From positions 558,001 to 622,000 of the forward strand of contig WHUZ01000027.1 of the NCBI GenBank assembly GCA_015179045.1: DNA of 64,000 bases. The letters run 5' to 3'. A model generated the notes under the pieces. That model worked only from the letters and a program-made list of their open reading frames with translations, made no database searches and had not been told where the DNA came from. The translations under genes were made by a program, and so were the position numbers. The DNA is from Kalaharituber pfeilii. Taxonomy: Eukaryota > Ascomycota > Pezizomycetes > Pezizales > Pezizaceae. Positions within the stretch are counted from its first letter, which is position 1. The number at the start of each line of letters is the position of its first letter. Below, in pieces: positions 34,037 to 45,160 of this stretch.

Positions 34037-34661
34037 AGGGCGAGGAGGATACTAAGAGAAATAATAAGAGATAAGAAGAAAGAGTACTGGGAAAACTTCC
34101 TCGAGGAAGAAAGGACAACCTCACCCTAGGATGTGTTCAGACTAGCAAGGGACCCTTGCCGACAGAGGGATCTAATGGGGATCTAAGGAAGCAACAAGGA
34201 AATTGCAGACATCCTAATAAAACACAACTTCATCATAGAGGGACAGGACCAACCAACCCCCACTGCTCTCCCCATAGGACTCACGAAGGACAGGGAACAA
34301 GCCAGAATAGCAATAGACAAAGCCCTTTCAAGAACCAAATCCAGATCTGCCCCGGGACCAGATGGCATACAGTATGGACTCCTGAAGTTGTTGAAAGGCA
34401 CGACCCTTTGGACGGTGGTAAGAGAAAAGATAGCGGACTACACCAATGACAACTACGATTTCGCAAGAGGTTTTGATGTAGTGATGATACTAAAAGAGGG
34501 AGACCAAGGGACCAACTAGGCAGCTGGAGGCGCATAACCCTAGTCAATACAGTGGCCAAATTGGGACAGAAGGTCATAGCTAACATGTTACAGAAACAGG
34601 ATGACTTCTTCCGAGACACACAACTCAGAGGAAGACACCACCAGGGAGCAGAGGACTTACA

Positions 34662-35339
34662 GTGTCAACATTGAAGGAAATGAATAACAGACTCAAAAAG
34701 AACCACTGGGTAGCATTGGTTGGAGATGACATAAAGTCAGCATTCAACTTCCTCAGAAGGGACAGAGTAGTAGCACGCATAAGAACAATCAATGCTAACC
34801 TTGCAAGCTTCGTGAAGGCGTTCCTAATGCCAAATGACTTCAATATGGTGTGGGGCGGACGGAAGCGCGCTAAAGGCAGAATGATGGATGGCACCCCACA
34901 AGGGTCGCCATTATCTCCTGTCCTATTCCTAATACGCGTAGCAACAGTAGTTGAGAGGACAGAACAAAGGACTTTCACTCGGCCCTATGTGGATGACTTC
35001 CACAGTGTGATATCACATCCATCACTTCCAAAACTCTGGCAAGCTATCAAGGCCCACGGAACAGTCCTCACCTCCGAGGCGGCAACTCACGGTTTCAAAA
35101 TTGACCCCAACAAGTCCGAGACCTTAATAGTCGGGGTAAAGGGACCTTCATACAGACTAGTGGGACTAACTGTGGACTGGGAAATGAAGTTTCAGGAACA
35201 CCACAGGAAATGCCTACAACTCGGCAAAGCCGCATGGAATGTAGTGGTAAGACTAACCCACCTCACCCCGGACAAGAAACGCCAGATGTATACTAGCGCA
35301 GCCCACAGCATCGCCACATGGGGCTGCTGGGCATGGTAA
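34662..35339 (+). pseudogene. LINE reverse-transcriptase core
   Basis: About 225 codons without a stop: DIKSAFNFL (first catalytic Asp block), GTPQGSPLSPVLF, RPYVDDFHSV (catalytic YVDD) and the following thumb. The upstream part back to 34037 is broken by several stops and shifts. It copies LINE RNA at the target site (target-primed reverse transcription) when intact. Confidence 0.8.
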
Positions 35340-35696
35340 GACTATGCAGAGGGAGCCCAGCAGGACACAAAAGCAAGAGAACTGGAGAAGTGGTAGTACG
35401 GGGTTGCCTAAAAGATCACCGCCGCCCCGTGGGGCACGAGGCGAGACCTAGTGGAGCGACTAGCAAACTTAGAATCGACACACACATTCATAGAAGGAGA
35501 ACGAAGGAGAGTAGAGGCGCGGGCCCTACGCTTCCCCAACGAACCACTGCTACGAAAAGAGACACAGGACAGCCGGCACCTGAGAGGATCCCTAAACCAT
35601 AGACCCCCTCTCCCATTAGTAATCCCACCCACCCTTCCAGCAGGCACAGGCAAGGACGACTAGGAGAAGACCATAGCAGACACAGAAGATGAGGGC

Positions 35697-36425
35697 TTGC
35701 ACACCTTCTACACGGACGGGAGCCGAATCAACAACCTCACTGGCTCCAGTATATGGAAACGGCCACTCCACATTACTATATCTAGGTACACAGAGCATGG
35801 TCAACGACGTAGAGCTCATAGCTATGGGCGAAGCATTAGACCACCAAGAAGGAGAGCTGCTAATAGTTACAGACTCCAAGGTGACCATCACCAAGCTTCA
35901 AAACATAGCACGGGGAGATTCCACACACGAGGGTGCCGCACAACTGGTCAGGGAGAAATGGGAGGCGAGAGCCCGGAAAGGTGACCTCGATGTGGCAATA
36001 ATGTGGGTAAAAAGCCACAAAGGGGTCACGGGGAACACGGAAGCAGACAGAGTGGCAAAGATAGGCACACACCTCCAATATCAGGACGAAATCTTAACTA
36101 AAGCAGGGACACATCAGCTATCCAGAACCTGGAGAGTTGCGGAGAGGAACCGACTGGAACTCAGCTACCGACCACTAACAAGGCTGGGAAGAAGAGTATT
36201 AACACTATCAGGCATACTGGGGGCAAGGGGCTGAGAGAGTGGCAACACACAATTGGCAAAGTAGATAGCTCGGAAAGCCGATGGTGTGGAGAAGAGCAGG
36301 AATCCACCACACACGTGCTCAACAGGTGTAGGATATGGAAAAGAAAATGGCCAGGAGGGATGGCAGATCTAATTAAGCCACCCAAGAGCAAGGACCAGGG
36401 CCCTCTGATAGATATTCCAGAATAG
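35697..36425 (+). pseudogene. LINE RNase H and zinc knuckle, frameshifted
   Basis: FYTDGSR starts the RNase H domain in one frame (near 35705). The rest (IAMGEALDHQEGELLIVTDS and MWVKSHKGVTGNTEADRVAK) is in another frame to about 36234, and the terminal knuckle is in a third frame to 36425. At least two indels are needed, so the copy is dead. Confidence 0.75.
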
Positions 36426-36702
36426 GCGGAACTATAGCTATCTTCGATTTCTTTCTCTTATTTTCCTCACTACTGACTGTTTCCTACTATTGACGGAAAT
36501 TTCCTATCACTGACTTCCAATACATAATTGATTACGGGCGACGGAGACTACTTCCTTAATTTTTCTTTTCTACTACATGTAACTAATTAGTCTCGCCATA
36601 GCCCATAGGGCGGCATGCGAGTAATGATATAAAAAAAAAAAAAAAAGAGGTCTGGTACATATAGTACTGATTCAAGTATTCACAGTCGGTAGCTATAGGA
36701 GT

Positions 36703-36732
<30 letters not shown>
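36703..36732. repeat. Poly(T) tract at copia truncation point
   Basis: About 30 T mark the junction where the minus-strand copia element stops. On the minus strand this is a poly(A) directly after protease-coding sequence, which is unusual for an LTR element. Confidence 0.8.
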
Positions 36733-36733
<1 letters not shown>

Positions 36734-37867
36734 CAGTACGTGGTTTGGCTAGTCTTTTGTAGCTGGTGAAATCCGATAAGGTAAAACCTATGTGGTCAGA
36801 AGCACCAGAATCAATCTACCAGGTTCTATTTGGCTGTTGCTGAGAGCAGCTCTAGTTATAGAGGTCTTTGTGGTAGTGTAAACTCTTGGCAGCTTGACAT
36901 TTGAGGGGCCTTCATCTGAAGTTAGTTTTTTCCGTCTATTTTTGACCTCATTTGCCTTCTTCTTGACTTTGCAGTCTTCCTCCTTATACTCTTCTCTTGT
37001 GCAGTACCAGCATACTACTGCAGTACATTTGGCCCGGGGTCCATGGCCTCATTCCGATGGTTTCTTTTATTGTAGTGACTGTGACCTTTCTTCTTATCCT
37101 TGAAGCTGTTGTGCTTATGTTGTTTATTAACACAGTTGGGCTTGGTGTTAGCTGCAAGAGCTCCTGCATTATCAACCGTCTTAAGCTGCTTTCGTTTCTC
37201 ATAGGTGCCCAAACTGTTGAATACATGTGCTCAGGCTCGTGTCTGGAGCTCAGCAGGTTGGCTCAGAATTATGTCGACAATATGTTCGAAGTTTGGACGT
37301 ACTATTGTAAGTAGGTGATAAGAGCGCCATCAGCAATCTTTTGGTTTTCTGAGTGGCCAGTTGAGACTGGTAGTCTAGGACTACGACACTGATATATTGA
37401 TTGATTGATTGTCCTTCCTGTTGTTTTCCTGACTCAAACTGCGTACATGGATAGGTGGGTCCAGCACGGCTTTCTGCGGTATCAAAGTGGTCCTGGGGAG
37501 TGTTCCAGATAATGTTGGATTCACTGTCTTCATCAATGTAGGCCTGGATTGCCCTGGTGGCGGACCAGTAGAGGGTGGAGGCAGCACACCACTTGCGCTG
37601 TTCATAGGATTCAAGCTGTGTTTCGTATACTCTCTCAGCTTCTAGAATTGCTGCCTGTCTGGTATTGGGGGCATGGACAGGGAGCGCAGGTGGTTGTTCT
37701 ATTCCCTGTATAATATCCCAAGAACGGTCAGCACTGAGAATATACTTTACACCTAAGCGCCATTCCCTGTAATTTTCAGTGGTCAGCTTAGGGACTGAAC
37801 CATGTTTACTGGTATAGACTTCGGCGATAGTGGAATAGGTAGTAGTAGCAGTAGAAGATGTAACCAT
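36733..37867 (-). pseudogene. Copia gag and protease start, broken
   Basis: ATG at 37867. The first frame to 37250 encodes gag (KLTTENYREWRLGVKYIL, a typical copia gag opening, and later SINQYISVVVLDYQSQLA). The frame then breaks. A knuckle-like CWYCTREEYKEEDC follows, and the protease site IDSGASDHIGF lies at about 36790-36825 after a TAG. Gag forms the particle and the aspartic protease processes Gag-Pol. Several stops and shifts make it non-functional. Confidence 0.75.
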
Positions 37868-37891
37868 TGTAGAATGAAGAGGTGAATAACA

Positions 37892-38015
37892 AGCGAGGAG
37901 TACGGCGAGCGAGGAGTGCGATGAGCTGATGAGTGCGGTAAGCGAGGAGTACGAGGAGTGAGGAGCAGGGAGTGCGATGAGCGAGGAGTGCTGCGAGCGA
38001 GGAGTGCGGTAAAGA
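37892..38015. repeat. Short tandem repeats in copia leader
   Basis: Ten or so imperfect units of GCGAGGAGTGC / GCGAGGAGTACG lie between the LTR-adjacent primer site and the gag start. Frames through them are not genes. Confidence 0.75.
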
Positions 38016-38053
38016 TGCGGCTTGAGTGCGGTGGATTATTTGGCACGAGCCGA

Positions 38054-38063
38054 GCTCATAACC
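38054..38063 (-). promoter_or_regulatory. Primer-binding site, half initiator tRNA-Met
   Basis: On the minus strand GGTTATGAGC follows the LTR directly. It is complementary to the anticodon loop region of eukaryotic initiator tRNA-Met (GCTCATAACC), as in Drosophila copia and yeast Ty5, which prime with a cleaved tRNA half. The other copia element here has the same site. Confidence 0.7.
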
Positions 38064-38321
38064 TGAAGTAAATATAAGGGTGATAGTAAGGCATGCAATG
38101 AGACTGAATTGCTTGATGATCTATCCAATACAAGATAACGCTTCTAGACTGATATAAATACACAAAGAAATACATAACACGAAGTTGCATAAAAAGAATA
38201 CCACTGTAGCTAAGTGCATGATGCAAGGGCCCACCTCATGGTCCCCAATCTGTCATTTCCGCATTAATTCCCGAGACCGGACATTGCTGCGGCGCACCTT
38301 AGCTAGCCGTGGGTTCCAACA
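38064..38321 (-). repeat. Copia LTR (258 bp), single copy
   Basis: Limits are set by TGTTGGAACC at the outer end and CA next to the primer-binding site. No second LTR is present, so the outer limit rests on the TG start alone. Confidence 0.65.
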
Positions 38322-41001
38322 CATACATATCTTATTTTTACTTCTTTTCTCTAATGTATAGAGTCTCTGGTATTTGACTAGTTCTACCTATCCCCTCCAG
38401 ATAAACAACTGAACTACTTGCCTTTCCCTTCCTCCTCTCTTACTTCACAAGCCCCAGCGATCTTTGTACCCAGTTCATTATTCACCTTCAACTACTTCCG
38501 AACATTTCCCAGTCTCTTGATCACTGCTATCCCATGAACTACTATTGCCGAAGTTGCAGGTCGTAGGGCACGAGAGCACGTTTTCCCCACTTTCTATGAT
38601 ACTCACGCGTACAGTTGAACCGGGTTATATGACATCCTTGTGCATACTCTCATGCCCAGTCAGTACTGCAGGGACGATTCACTTTTTCATGCAATTGATG
38701 CCCAAATTTTATTACACCATTGGCACCATCTTTATCTATAAAATGTCAGATCGGCCTCTGGCCACGAATGTCAAACACAGCATGCAGTGGGAAATGCAGA
38801 AAAGATTATGTTAACAATAGAGTTCAAATCTAAAGGAGTAATAAAGCAGAAAAGAAAAAAGGGAATGCACAAGAGAAAGTGGTTTGAAAATGAACACCAT
38901 CACTGCCTTATTGGCTCAGCACTGGGTACGAGAACAGGCTCAGCATAAGATTCACCCTAGCCCACAATTTTAACCCAGGCCACGTGAAAACAAAACTGTC
39001 TATAGGCCATTTTAGGTATATTCTGGTTGACTACTTCAAGTATGCAATGCTCTATGGTCGCATAATAAGTACTATCCTGACACGAGAACAGTACTAAAGT
39101 ACTATCCTTGCCTTTTTATAACATCATTGCTACATATGGTTCGTAGCTCAGTCTGGTATAAATCTTTTCTTCCTCCCTGTGCACCCCCTGGCTCCGGCCT
39201 CATCAAAAAACCCAGTGGGAAAAAGAGTGCCATCCTTGTCAGACTGCCGAGCCCGTATCCCTTCTGTCCTCCGCTTTCCCCATTTCCACCACTATCCTCA
39301 TCCTAACTCCCCGAAGGCCCGATTTCCCCTCTTGCCAATTTTCTCCCATCCTCCATTTCCCTCATGCCAAACTTCCCCCTTTCGCCTTCTTTCCCAAGTC
39401 TCTTCCTGCATCCAATTCCTGGCACTTCGAGTGTTGGTGAATGCTATTGTGAGTCGAGTGGTTGTTGTTGTGTGGAGAGTTCAGTGCTGATTCGAAGTTT
39501 ACTAGGCCGGCGCTTGGCGATATGTTGCTGGTTAGTAGATGTCAGCCAGTTGTTGAGGTTGTTGCGCTGGCTCCGAGACTAGTTGTTGCGGTGGCTCAGT
39601 CCAAAGTCGAATCGAGTGCTGAATGTACTGTCGAGAGCAGTGCTTAATGCAGTTCCAGTATGGTGTCTAAGTGGGCTAGGTGAGCTCGTTGGTGCAGTTG
39701 CTGAGTCGAGATTGTAAAGTTCTGATGGTTTTGCGCGCCGGCCAGGGGTCGAGGGATGGGGATGAAGGGGCCTACGTATTTATACCCTTTCCTCTCTCCC
39801 GCCAAGCTCGCGCTTTGTCGGCGGCAACTCTCCTGTGCGAGGGCATAACCCTCCCCAAGGAATTTCTTCCCTGTGAATCTAGAACTCTCTCCGTCGCAGA
39901 TCGGCAAGCTTTGCAGTGCACGTGCCACCATTCAATGGTTTGACACTGGTCATTCTATTGATTCAGGGTCAGGACCGAGTGAATACCTGCTGATGCACGA
40001 CGAGAAAGCTTGATTTACTTCCTTATATTGCGCTCGGAGGATCTGAAGCGAGGTGTGGTGGGCGGGCGGGGGGATTGATTGGCTGGAATCGAAGGTGGTT
40101 TCAGTATGAAGGATGGTGATATTGCTGCATAGGGCAGGCTGATGCTGCAGCAAGTTTCGGACTGGCGTTGTAGGCGCGGCACAAATTATTCCGGCCTAGG
40201 CTAGGTACAGTTGGGTATGGCGTTCTACTACGGCAGAAGGCATGAGGGTCTATTAAGGGAACGGGATGAGAAGATATGCAGAAGAGTGATTCAAGGGCAG
40301 ACGAAGCAGGGACAGTGTCCGTAGACCGGTTATTTGAGTCGGGGCAGAATGTGGTTGCACAGTTTCAGATTGGCCTCCTGGCATAGGCACGCACTCCATA
40401 TCATGAAGCCGCCAAGGGCCGAAACTTCAAGTATTCCTATCGACGGCAGCGCGCAATGCTACTGAGCCAGCTTTGGGTGCAACAAATAGTACATCGGTTG
40501 GTTATTATCGGTAATATACTGGTCTAGGTTTGATATTGCATGTCAGTACATTTCGAGCGCCAGTTCTTAGACGTAGTTCTCCAAACGGGCGCTATAGCGT
40601 GTAGACTGGTTGAGGCACTGTAACACTTTCAGGATCTAAATAGCTCTTGCCTGGATGCTGAGACTGATATGACTATTAGGCTGTATAGAAGAACTGCATT
40701 CGTGAGAAGTCGTTTGTTCTGATATACCCATGTCTTGGCAGCGCCGTTCGCGTTTGAAAATGCAGTTAAGAGACCAAAGCCAGAGATTTATGTCTACCTT
40801 GTAGCGGCAGCCCAAACACATGCGTTTGGGCCCAAGTCAAAGCCACAGCTGTGGTATTGACATGAGGGCAGTCATCAAACTTATGCCTAATATTGAAATG
40901 CTTATCATACATAGAACATCTCTAGGCTAGTACAAAACTTAAAAACTTTCTGCAATTGGAGTCAGGTACAGTTGCAGCCAACTGCAGATGTTTATAGCTA
41001 A
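38322..41001. other. Spacer, no gene recognised
   Basis: Pyrimidine-rich around 38380-38530 and 39170-39420. A motif AAAACCCAGTGGGAAAAA near 39208 also occurs at 52043 beside the copia RNase H region, hinting at an old element relic. No gene is recognised. Confidence 0.35.
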
Positions 41002-41013
41002 CTTCGCGACTGT

Positions 41014-41488
41014 TTTTTTTTTTTTTTTTTTTTAATAATATCATTGGCCGCTTGCCGCCCTAAGGGCTATGCCGGTGTTATTTACATCTGAAATAAAGAG
41101 ATAAGGTAAAATAATCAAACTGACATGTCCCTTGGGTATATAATGAAATAAAATGATAAAGTGGAATAGGCAAACTGTAATGACCCTCGATAGATAATGC
41201 AGATCCGAAAGGCTCTGATTCCGCCGACTTCACCCACGTCAGCAGCGTCACCAGTTGGTCCCCCCCCAGGTCCTCCTCCTTGCCCCCTTTCTTCGCTTTC
41301 AGTACGGCCGACCGGCGCCCCGGCCATTTCCGTTTCCACGTCCGACATCTCTCCCATATATGCGTCGTCGTTTCTTCCTCTTCCCCGCACCAGCGGCACT
41401 CCGCCTTTCCTATCTTGAATCTCCACGACTTTGAGGCCTTTGCCCCCCCTCCCCCCCCAGCCGGCCTCCCAGTGTTCCAGTCAATCGG
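41014..41488 (-). mobile_element. 5'-truncated family A LINE, ORF2 C terminus
   Basis: Minus-strand copy with poly(A) (poly(T) at 41012-41033), family A tail and the end of ORF2 (KAECRWCGEEEETTTHIWER, C, then RTWKRKWPG). The target-site duplication CTTCGCGACTGT is perfect at 41002-41013 and 41489-41500. Confidence 0.92.
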
Positions 41489-41500
41489 CTTCGCGACTGT

Positions 41501-43672
41501 AACTACCTTATCCTTACTTATAGGTCAAGGCCCAAGACCACGTACAGAAGCGAATGAAGTCACTTGAGTTCTAAGCTTGAATGCATCCAAAGTTTGTCCC
41601 AACCGTACGCCGTACCCAATAAACTAATCGCCACTCCAGCGGTTATGCAACCAGACTAAGCGCAGGCATACCCAAACAAGTCCTGAAAGTTGCTGTTCGA
41701 AGTTCAACAAGATTATTCAAAGTTGTTTTATGAGCGCACTGATTATTCTACTACAATAGTGGGCCAGAAGCCACATATAAAGTGTGGTTACATTGAGAGT
41801 TAGTACACCCAAGGAACTATCCCAGTTGATTGGAGGACCAGCACTAGCCTGGTCAGGACTTAGTCTCGCTGCATTGAAAGATGGACGTAGAGTAGCCTCG
41901 CCTCGCATTGTGCACGACTTGATATGTCCTTGGTACGTGGTTGCACTACCCTTCGCAGAGGATGACTTGAGTTACGAGATAGTCCAGGTGCTTCTGTTGC
42001 GAGATGAGCTCTTCCCTACTTACACTCAAAAGTGGCCGAAGACTCGCGCTAAGTAGACTTGGTAAGTACAGGAAACAAACCGGTAATAATTTGGTTCAAT
42101 GTCACCACAGCTACAATGTTTGTCTATTCTACCGTCTAGAGAGCTAGTCTAGATGCCGAGATTGCCTTTTGTCGGAATTCACTGAGGAAAGAAGCAGAGA
42201 ACGGGAGAGAGGCTAAGCGACTACCACAATGGGAAAGGTAGAGGGAACGGAGAGGAGCTCAAAAAGAGCCAAGGAAGGGCCTAGACCTAGAACACTACCC
42301 CACTCTTAAATCAGGAATCCTTGCTGCACTACTCACCCCGAGAGCGCATCGGTTATGATAGTACTCTCGTTAGTTAGCCACCAAAGGTCGTTGTTGCTAA
42401 CTCAGGATTAGTCTTGTAATCTAGGCTAGTCGTTATTATAAAGCTTTCTGATGCGCACATAGGTTTGTCCCTACTGGTACTGCACTTGATCATAATACAC
42501 TCTGGGCCTGATTTGACTGTGGATTACCCTCAACTCACAGTCCCGAAGGAGTGCCAAGATTAGTCCCTGCCATGGCAGGGCTAGCGGCCGATTCCGAAGT
42601 AGAAATTTAAGAATCAATATTATCCGGGCCCGGGCATAAGAGTAATTTTGTTCTTTAAATAGTGCCGGTTAAGCCTATTTTCCTTATATTCTTTGGCACA
42701 GGCCAATCAAAGCCGTACATCTCCTCTAGTTTTATACCCCGGACTTGATAATTTACTGTTGCCGCGCCAAAGTTGCTTAAGAGGGTGAACTTCAAAGTAC
42801 CTGAATCGAACCAATCCTAAAGTATTAAAGCTGAAAATACCAGCGGACACATGATGTTTTTTGTTATTGGTGAGCCTTTTGCAAAGTAACAATCTATCAC
42901 AGAGGCTCTGCAAAATAATTTATCCTGATAGTTTTGATCTACCGGAACACCCAATGCAGCCGGTGAAATCACAATTGGTGTCAATATTTCCGATTGCCTT
43001 ACTTTAGCCTTTACTCTATCTCCTTTCCTATCTTGTGCCCTTATCTCAACTGGAGGAATTGTTGAGAGATTGACAGACTTATGTGAGGTTAGAATTGTGG
43101 GCTCTTGTGTGACATTAACTTCGCGCTGTTTCCTCCTGAGATCAAAATACTTGGCAGCATGTTGCAGAGTTTCACCGGAATTTGCGGTAAGAAATGAATG
43201 GGAGGTTTTAAGGTAAGGAGCATATCAATTCCAACGTAAAGTACGCAATACACCCGCAAATAGCTTCTCGACTTCGTCCATATACATACATCCTACACAC
43301 CGATGGTAATTCAAACCTCATCCAGTACATCACATCATTTCCCGACACACCAATCCAATCATCCACACTCCAATTATCCGAGAAGTATCCTCCTCTATTG
43401 ACATCTATTCCAGCTGAGGTGAAAAAAAATGAAAGAAAACAGATAACTGTGTCATACACTCAAACTTCCCGACAATACCGCTATGAGAAGGATCCGGAGG
43501 AAGAAGATACGCGAAATACGTGCTACGGTATTTGATCCGGAGACCAGCGCAGAAAGTATATTATCGGGATTTGTAGCACGGCTGCTGAGAGCTGGTGGAG
43601 CCTGTAACCACCATGTTAATAAAAATGTTCCTTACGTCTTTGTAGGGGTAAATATGAAGATAAGCATACCAT
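41501..43672. other. Spacer; one unidentified frame
   Basis: A plus-strand frame at 41784-42056 (no ATG at its start) encodes KELSQLIGGPALAWSGLSLA and CPWYVVALPFAEDD; its compact globular look suggests a gene or retroelement fragment, but I cannot place it. The rest, including 42060-43670, shows nothing I can support. Confidence 0.3.
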
Positions 43673-44107
43673 TTATGGCATGTTACAGCTGGCTCCCGAG
43701 CTCAACTGCTCCCAATCAACATTCACCCTTCCTAACATATCCGCCTGTCCGTTTGTCAAAGTATTCATCGCCGCCTTACTCACGACAAATCCGCCCGAGC
43801 TCCGACTGCTGTCCACCCCGGTGACAAAAATGGATTTCCCATTATATGTGACCTTGAAGCATTTCCCGCAGTTTGGCGAATTCCAACCGGTGATGCTGGG
43901 TGCTGCGCCGACATTGGGGAAGTTGCCGATGGAGCCGAGGTTCTGGTAGCCCTTGGTGTACAGGCCGTTGGCACCGTCAGAGCACGCAAGGGAGAGGGTG
44001 CTGGTGCTAGGGGAGTCGTAGATAGTGTCGTAAGCAAGAGTGCCCGCCACAGCAAGCGAGGAGGGGAGGAGAGAGGCGAGGGAGAAAAGAGCAGCGGTGA
44101 GCTTCAT
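43673..44107 (-). CDS. Cerato-platanin family secreted protein
   Basis: A single-exon 144-residue protein, ATG at 44107, stop at 43673-43675. Residues 1-21 are a signal peptide. The mature part has the family hallmarks YDTIYDSPSTSTLSLACSDG, NGLYTKGYQNLGSIGNFPNV, GWNSPNCGKCFKVTYNGKSI and AMNTLTNGQADMLGRVNVDW, with four cysteines at 42, 80, 83 and 141 forming the two conserved disulphides. Length is typical (about 120 mature residues). These small double-psi beta-barrel proteins are secreted or wall-associated, bind chitin oligomers weakly, loosen polysaccharides and are recognised by plants as elicitors. No break is visible. The role in this organism (growth, surface, host contact) is inferred from family only. 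Confidence 0.95.
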   Translation of the reverse strand: MKLTAALFSLASLLPSSLAVAGTLAYDTIYDSPSTSTLSLACSDGANGLYTKGYQNLGSIGNFPNVGAAPSITGWNSPNCGKCFKVTYNGKSIFVTGVDSSRSSGGFVVSKAAMNTLTNGQADMLGRVNVDWEQLSSGASCNMP

Positions 44108-44276
44108 TTTGATTTGGCTTGGTGCTTTGGGGTATCGTGAGTGAGGTGGTTGTAGCGAGTGTGCTGTGAAGCGAAAGACTGTTGTTGGCGATAGCGAAGC
44201 TGGAAGATAGATGAGGATTCTGATGAAGACTCTGCTGATGGTGAGAGGGAGGGACTGAGAAGGAGGAACGGGATAA

Positions 44277-44284
44277 CCTTTATA
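44277..44284 (-). promoter_or_regulatory. Candidate TATA box of cerato-platanin gene
   Basis: TATAAAGG on the minus strand, 170 bp upstream of the ATG. The distance implies a 5' UTR of about 140 nt. Confidence 0.45.
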
Positions 44285-45070
44285 CCTCCTACATTCCCTC
44301 TGTTGATGTCTATCTCACGAGCAACTACACCCTTCTTCCCTCACATGATCCTGTTTTTGCCCCAAAGTCTCTCTGGATACTTGTGTCTGCAGCTGTCTGC
44401 GTGTTCCTGCCTACAGGTTAGAAATTCAATCATAATCTCAATCTGTTTTTGGGCATGGGACCGGAATACCTGATTTGGATATGCGCGACTCATCTGTCAT
44501 CACGCTCAAGTCACTGCTGCTGATTAGCTTGATGTTGCATAGCTCATCTCAAACACCTGCCTTACTCAAACTTTTTTTAAACAGGAAGCAGAGCCACGAA
44601 CCTTCACAATCGACCCGACGAAAGACCGGGGACCTCACATGACGGATGGCATGGATATGTACTGCACAACATGTGGGTCTGCTGGGGTGTGGACCCCATC
44701 AACGTCGACGTGCAGGAAGTCGTAGATCATTAATTCTGACATTGATGTTTATTGGAGTGGCTAGCAATGTAATCCTGGTTTTGCCGTCTTTCCCGGTTAG
44801 CATCGTGTCATGTGTTGAGAATGTGCTGCAACGAAATAGCGAATTGAGGCTAAACCGATTGGATACTGTGCAAGTATACATGCAGGTATTAAACTCGATG
44901 AATTTTTCCGGAATCCTGGCAAGTGCTCAACGTTGCGAGCATTGAATGCACCCTAGGGGTTTACGGAACGCTAACGTTATGATTATTCATTCAGAGGCAT
45001 ATCATAGTAGCAACGGTATAATGTCATACGACCACACAAATCCACCTACACTTCAGATCGGAGCTCTTAA
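44285..45070. other. Spacer, no gene recognised
   Basis: The part up to about 44450 is the likely upstream region of the cerato-platanin gene. An ATG-started frame at 44646-44945 has one hydrophobic stretch but no recognisable family. Confidence 0.35.
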
Positions 45071-45080
45071 GTTCGCAGCT

Positions 45081-45150
45081 ATGCCCTGCCATGGCGAACA
45101 GCTGCACGCGGGGTCACGTGGAAAAAAAAAAAAAAAAAAAAAAAAAAAAG
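45081..45150 (+). mobile_element. Family B micro-retroposon
   Basis: ATGCCCTGCCATGGCGAACA, GCGGGGTCACGTGG and 28 A are flanked by a perfect 10-bp duplication GTTCGCAGCT at 45071-45080 and 45151-45160. Confidence 0.92.
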
Positions 45151-45160
45151 GTTCGCAGCT

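Larger units (their letters stand above)
34037..36650 (+). mobile_element. Tad-type LINE ORF2 with family A 3' end
   Basis: Plus-strand LINE, 5'-truncated (no endonuclease), with frameshifts and stops. In order: pre-RT linker (RRILREIIRDKKKEYWENF), RT with SAPGPDGIQYGLLKLL, GTPQGSPLSPVLF and catalytic YVDDF, RNase H (FYTDGSR; frameshift; LIVTDSK; MWVKSHKGVTGNTEADRVAK), and C-terminal knuckle (RWCGEEQESTTHVLNRC, RKWPGG). The 3' UTR ends in CTCGCCATAGCCCATAGGGC, GGCATGCGAGTAATGATAT and poly(A) to about 36646. It is the longest copy of the lineage that donates the family A tail. Confidence 0.85.
36733..38321 (-). mobile_element. Truncated Ty1/copia element (LTR, leader, gag, protease start)
   Basis: Minus-strand element. 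A single LTR at 38064-38321 begins TGTTGGAACC and ends TTTACTTCA. Next comes a primer-binding site GGTTATGAGC adjoining the LTR, a repeat-rich leader, gag and the start of protease. It stops at 36733 beside poly(T). Integrase, reverse transcriptase and the second LTR are absent. Confidence 0.8.
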
